Assembly: GCA_050180745.1 (NCBI GenBank)
Contig: JBFXDW010000014.1
Location: forward strand, 1 to 25,428
Length of the DNA stretch: 25,428 bases
Origin: JBFXDW01 sp050180745
GTDB taxonomy: Bacteria > Pseudomonadota > Alphaproteobacteria > UBA9219
Reading direction: 5' to 3'
In this document: piece after piece, positions 22,458 to 25,428 of the stretch
Numbering within the stretch: the first letter of the stretch is position 1
Layout of the letters: each line of letters starts with the position of its first letter
Position numbers and translations under genes: made by a program
Notes under the pieces: generated by a model
Database searches by the model: none
Told to the model about the DNA's origin: nothing
Seen by the model: only the letters and a program-made list of their open reading frames with translations

Positions 22458-24698
22458 ATGAGTGCACAGAGCGAAATTATAGATTCTTCTCGCGAGATGA
22501 TGGCTGCGAAAGCACCTCGTAAGCCGCTGCGCATGATGCGTATCTATGAGCTTGTCGAGCGTGTGAGGGCGTATGATGCTAGTTGTGATGAAGATCTACT
22601 AAATCGCGCTTATGTTTTTGCTATGCAAGCGCATGGAACGCAAAAACGGGCTTCCGGCGATCCTTACTTTTCTCATCCCTTAGAAGTTGCCGGTATTCTC
22701 ACGGAAATTAAATTGGATAGTACGGCAATTGCAACGGCGCTTTTGCATGATACGGTCGAGGACACCTGCGTTACGCTTGATGATATAAGAGAGACTTTTG
22801 GTCCTAGTGTAGCGCGGCTCGTTGATGGCGTAACAAAACTGACGCGCATTGAACAGCAAAGCGATTCAAGCAAACAAGCCGAGAACTTCCGCAAGCTTGT
22901 TTTGGCTATGTCCGAAGATATTCGGGTGCTTCTGGTTAAGTTGGCGGATCGTTTGCATAACATGCGGACACTCCATTATATCTCTAACCCTGAAAAGCGG
23001 TTACGGATTGCTCAAGAGACGTTGGAGATATATGCGCCTTTAGCTGAGCGCATTGGTATTGAGAGAATACAAAACGAAATCCAAGACCTTGCCTTTGCGC
23101 AAATCAACCCTGATGCACGCGACAGCATTATGGCGCGGTTGGGTTATTTGCGGGCGGAAGGCGGCAGTCTTGTCACGGAGGTTGTGGCTGAACTTAAAAA
23201 GCTGCTTTCTCAGGCTGGTATAAAAGCGAAAGTGGAAGGGCGTGAAAAGCGGCCCTATTCTATCTGGCGCAAGATGGAGCGCAAGGACATCAGTTTTGAA
23301 CAGCTCTCTGATATTGTGGCTTTCCGTATTCACGTTGATACAATTGAAGAATGCTATCAGGCGCTTGGTGTTATCCACCATTTTTTTCCAAGTATTCCGG
23401 GGCGGTTTAAAGATTATATCTCCACGCCTAAACCGAATAAGTATCAAAGCATCCATACCACGATTCTTGGGCCAACAAACCATCGTATTGAGATCCAAAT
23501 TCGCACGCATGAAATGCATGAAGTGGCGGAGCTTGGTGTGGCGGCGCACTGGGCTTATAAAGAGGGAGAACGTTCGGCGGATGGTTCGCAATATCGCTGG
23601 TTAAGAGAGCTTGTAGATATTGTCGAGCAAGCTCAGCGGCCAGAGGAATTCCTTGAGCATACCAAGCTTGAGCTGTTTCAGGATCAGGTCTTTTGTTTTT
23701 CTCCTAAAGGGGATTTGATTGCGCTTCCGCGTCAGGCGACTCCGGTTGATTTTGCTTATGCGGTTCATAGTCGTGTGGGTGATTCCTGTGTTGGGGCTAA
23801 GGTCAATGGCCGGATGGTTCCGCTTAGGACAGAGCTTAGAAATGGCGATCAGGTCGAAATCATTACGCAGAAGAATGGCACGCCATCGCCTGCGTGGGAA
23901 CGGTTTGTTGTCAGCGGTAAAGCGCGGTCGCGCATTCGTCGCTTTATACGGATTCAACAGCGGACCGAGCATATTATGCTGGGGAAAACAACACTTGAAA
24001 AAATGTGTCGGCATGAGGATGTGGATTTTGGCGAAAAGCCATTTGAAGCAGTCGTTCCGCAATTTCGTGTGACAAGTTTGGAAGATTTGTTTGCCAATAT
24101 AGGGGCTTCGTTGCAAGCACCTCGTGAGGTTCTTTTTGCAGCTTATCCTGAGTTGAAAGATAGAAAACCAGCTCAAGAGAAAAAGAAGATCCCAGGTCTT
24201 GATGAGGATACGCGGCCTAAAGCGCGGGAAGAGCAACGTTCGGATGCACAGACACTCAAGGGGTTGATTCCCGGAATGGCGGTGCGTTTTGCGCGCTGCT
24301 GTCATCCGCTTCCAGGAGATGAGATCGTGGGAATTGTTTCAACAGGTCGTGGTGTGACTATTCATACACATGACTGTGAGACACTCGAATCTTTCCGTGA
24401 TATGCCCGAGCGTTGGATTGACGTGTCATGGGGAGAGGGGCGTGGTCCCGATGCGGCAATGGAAGGGCGGCTTGAAGTTGTTTTAGCTAATGATGAAAAT
24501 GCGCTGGGAACATTGACGACTTTGATCAGTAAGAATAGCGGTAACATTACGAACATCAAGATTACGAACCGAACTATTGATTTTATAGAGCTGTTGTTGG
24601 ATGTTGAAGTGAAGGACACAGAACACCTAATGCGTATGGTGGCGTCTCTGCGGGCTCATAAAATCGTCAATGCTGTTGTGCGTGCTAAGGGACGGTAG
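22458..24698 (+). CDS. rsh: Bifunctional (p)ppGpp synthetase/hydrolase (RelA/SpoT homologue)
   Basis: Makes and degrades the alarmone (p)ppGpp in the stringent response. Order of domains: HD hydrolase (about 35-190) with an intact HDTVED motif (His97, Asp98); synthetase (about 235-370) with YSIWRKM, FKDYISTPKPNKYQSIHT and the catalytic EIQIRT; TGS (about 395-455, FCFSPKGDLIALPRQATPVDFAYAVH); a Cys/His-containing region (ARCCHPLPGDEIVG, about 615); and a C-terminal ACT domain (about 670-746). Both catalytic centres look complete, so it is likely a dual-function enzyme. The ATG at 22458 is used because AAGGA (22448-22452) overlaps the alternative ATG at 22452. It is convergent with a small unknown gene. 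Confidence 0.95.
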   Translation: MSAQSEIIDSSREMMAAKAPRKPLRMMRIYELVERVRAYDASCDEDLLNRAYVFAMQAHGTQKRASGDPYFSHPLEVAGILTEIKLDSTAIATALLHDTVEDTCVTLDDIRETFGPSVARLVDGVTKLTRIEQQSDSSKQAENFRKLVLAMSEDIRVLLVKLADRLHNMRTLHYISNPEKRLRIAQETLEIYAPLAERIGIERIQNEIQDLAFAQINPDARDSIMARLGYLRAEGGSLVTEVVAELKKLLSQAGIKAKVEGREKRPYSIWRKMERKDISFEQLSDIVAFRIHVDTIEECYQALGVIHHFFPSIPGRFKDYISTPKPNKYQSIHTTILGPTNHRIEIQIRTHEMHEVAELGVAAHWAYKEGERSADGSQYRWLRELVDIVEQAQRPEEFLEHTKLELFQDQVFCFSPKGDLIALPRQATPVDFAYAVHSRVGDSCVGAKVNGRMVPLRTELRNGDQVEIITQKNGTPSPAWERFVVSGKARSRIRRFIRIQQRTEHIMLGKTTLEKMCRHEDVDFGEKPFEAVVPQFRVTSLEDLFANIGASLQAPREVLFAAYPELKDRKPAQEKKKIPGLDEDTRPKAREEQRSDAQTLKGLIPGMAVRFARCCHPLPGDEIVGIVSTGRGVTIHTHDCETLESFRDMPERWIDVSWGEGRGPDAAMEGRLEVVLANDENALGTLTTLISKNSGNITNIKITNRTIDFIELLLDVEVKDTEHLMRMVASLRAHKIVNAVVRAKGR

Positions 24699-24705
24699 TT
24701 TTCAG

Positions 24706-25068
24706 CTATTTGAAAGGGATGATTTGAAACATGTACCCTTTTTCTAATAAGAACCATGCCTTTACGCCTTTAATAAGGGCGGCTTTGGCTTGATCAGAGA
24801 TTTCTTTGCTGCGGTTCATTTTGGTAATACAGCTTGTTCCGTTGGGACGAGACACAACGCGCTCAGCAAGGTCCAAACGGATAAGGCTTTCTATAACTTT
24901 CGTGCCGTCCCACTTATGACGAACGGGCACAAGATATTCCTTGCCCGCGAAGGCATAGACAAGAGCTTTCTCTTGGGTGGGTTTGCCAATGTAAGCGGCG
25001 CCTATAAGATAGGCTTCATCACTCGACCACAGTTCATCCAACATGATTCTTTCGTCACAGGAGTTCAT
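24706..25068 (-). CDS. Hypothetical protein, 120 residues
   Basis: I do not recognise this protein. It is soluble-looking, with no signal or membrane segment. It opens MNSCDERIMLDELWSSDEAYLIGAAYIG, has a central KWDGTKVIESLIRLDLAERVV helix and ends with an aromatic stretch, AWFLLEKGYMFQIIPFK. A GAGG lies about 7 nt before the ATG at 25066-25068, and two TATAGA copies (in 25077-25096, minus strand) upstream could serve as -10 elements. It is convergent with rsh with a 7-bp gap. Ribosome-binding site, length and position support a real gene, but no function can be given. Confidence 0.65.
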   Translation of the reverse strand: MNSCDERIMLDELWSSDEAYLIGAAYIGKPTQEKALVYAFAGKEYLVPVRHKWDGTKVIESLIRLDLAERVVSRPNGTSCITKMNRSKEISDQAKAALIKGVKAWFLLEKGYMFQIIPFK

Positions 25069-25329
25069 TTTTGGCCTCTATAAAAAAATCTATAAAAATA
25101 ATTGGTCCTTTAAAAATAACTTCTTCTATGTCCTCATATTAACAAATTTTACGGCCTCAAAAAACAGCAACTTTACTTGCGTAAAATTTGGTAAGAACCT
25201 ACCAAAAAAAGAAGGGTGTAGAGTCAATTTCTGGTTAAATAAATCAAAAATTAGCTATTAGAGTTTTGTTTAGGTTAAAACTGTGTTTCTGTATAAGGGT
25301 AAAAGACTGGCTTAAAGAAATACAAGAGT
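25069..25329. other. A+T-rich intergenic gap
   Basis: These 261 bp hold no credible gene. On the left is a direct repeat, TCTATAAAAA (25077-25086 and 25089-25098), which on the minus strand gives TATAGA motifs in front of the 120-residue gene. In the middle are two overlapping inverted repeats (25143-25206, listed separately). On the right, TTAGGT and TATAAG spaced 16 bp (about 25271-25298) might be a weak promoter for the last gene. Confidence 0.5.
25143..25206. repeat. Two overlapping, mutually exclusive inverted repeats
   Basis: CAAATTTTACG (25143-25153) is perfectly complementary to CGTAAAATTTG (25180-25190), with a 26-nt loop. TTTGGTA (25187-25193) is perfectly complementary to TACCAAA (25200-25206), with a 6-nt loop. 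The arms share 25187-25190, so both hairpins cannot form fully at once. This is the geometry of an attenuator or paired protein-binding sites, but chance is possible in such A+T-rich DNA. Confidence 0.45.
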
Positions 25330-25428
25330 ATGAGAAAAACGCGTTTTTCCAAACAAGCTCAAGGGAGGCTTGCGTATCGAAGAGGTTTATGGGCTGAACA
25401 GGTTGTCTGTTTTTTCTTGTTGCTAAAA
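25330..25428 (+). CDS. Probable YraN-family (UPF0102) protein, N-terminal fragment
   Basis: The 33 codons from the ATG at 25330 to the window end are open and read KQAQGRLAYRRGLWAEQVVC and then FFLLLK. This resembles the N-terminus of YraN/UPF0102 proteins, small putative endonuclease-like proteins that begin with a basic stretch, then G-x-x-AE and a hydrophobic helix before KGY. An in-frame TAA at 25300-25302 bounds the start. The ribosome-binding site is weak (AAGAG close to the ATG). The catalytic region lies beyond the window, so the assignment is tentative. Confidence 0.55.
   Translation, partial: MRKTRFSKQAQGRLAYRRGLWAEQVVCFFLLLK

Noticed and set aside
25043..25261. 72-codon plus-strand open frame at the right end
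   Set aside because: It is low-complexity A+T-rich translation overlapping the start of the 120-residue gene, without a ribosome-binding site.
1..25428. CRISPR array, tRNA, rRNA, toxin-antitoxin or defence island
   Set aside because: No regularly spaced repeats, tRNA-like cloverleaf or rRNA segments were seen, and no gene pair fits a toxin-antitoxin or defence signature.

Overview
The window reads as a housekeeping stretch of an alphaproteobacterial chromosome with moderate G+C content. The affiliation rests on the omega subunit beginning MARVTVEDCV and lying directly before a bifunctional RelA/SpoT homologue, the short RNase D ending, the tatA-tatB-tatC-serS-LytM cluster, the rodZ-ispG pair and the alphaproteobacterial form of the family-4 uracil-DNA glycosylase. 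I cannot place it in an order or genus from sequence alone. I see no tRNA, rRNA, CRISPR array, prophage or recognisable defence system.

Left part (1-5845): the 3' end of rnd meets infC tail to tail. infC has no ATG/GTG/TTG start and most likely begins at ATA. Divergent from it are two envelope-polysaccharide genes: a WbaP-type polyprenyl-phosphate sugar transferase, then a GT4 glycosyltransferase. An apparently complete IS630-family element (about 3865-5000, TA target duplication, imperfect 25-bp ends, intact DDE transposase) sits in the last codons of the glycosyltransferase. Removing the element in silico restores a different, slightly shorter C-terminus. After it comes an unrecognised 239-codon gene with a basic, proline-rich tail.

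Middle part, minus strand (5889-14626): read in transcription order, uracil-DNA glycosylase, soluble lytic transglycosylase, groES-groEL (with a heat-shock-like promoter and a strong terminator), then tatA-tatB-tatC-serS and a LysM/degenerate-LytM lipoprotein. The themes are DNA repair, murein remodelling, protein folding and protein export.

Right part, plus strand (14727-24698): hemN; a 6S RNA gene recognisable by its closing stem and conserved central segment; a perfect FNR/FixK-type box; and a tightly packed cluster DUF1189-rodZ-ispG-prfA-lpxD, followed by rpoZ and rsh. The overlapping or abutting junctions in DUF1189-to-lpxD suggest one transcript linking cell shape, isoprenoid synthesis, translation termination and lipid A synthesis, possibly with oxygen-responsive control.

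Right edge (24706-25428): a small unknown gene convergent with rsh, an A+T-rich gap with overlapping inverted repeats, and the start of a probable YraN-family gene cut by the window end.

Nothing here amounts to a clearly new multi-gene system. The most informative items are the IS-made C-terminus swap, the 6S RNA, the AUA-start infC, the FNR-type box, and several family-atypical residues (GroES Cys tail, UDG motif change, degenerate LytM).
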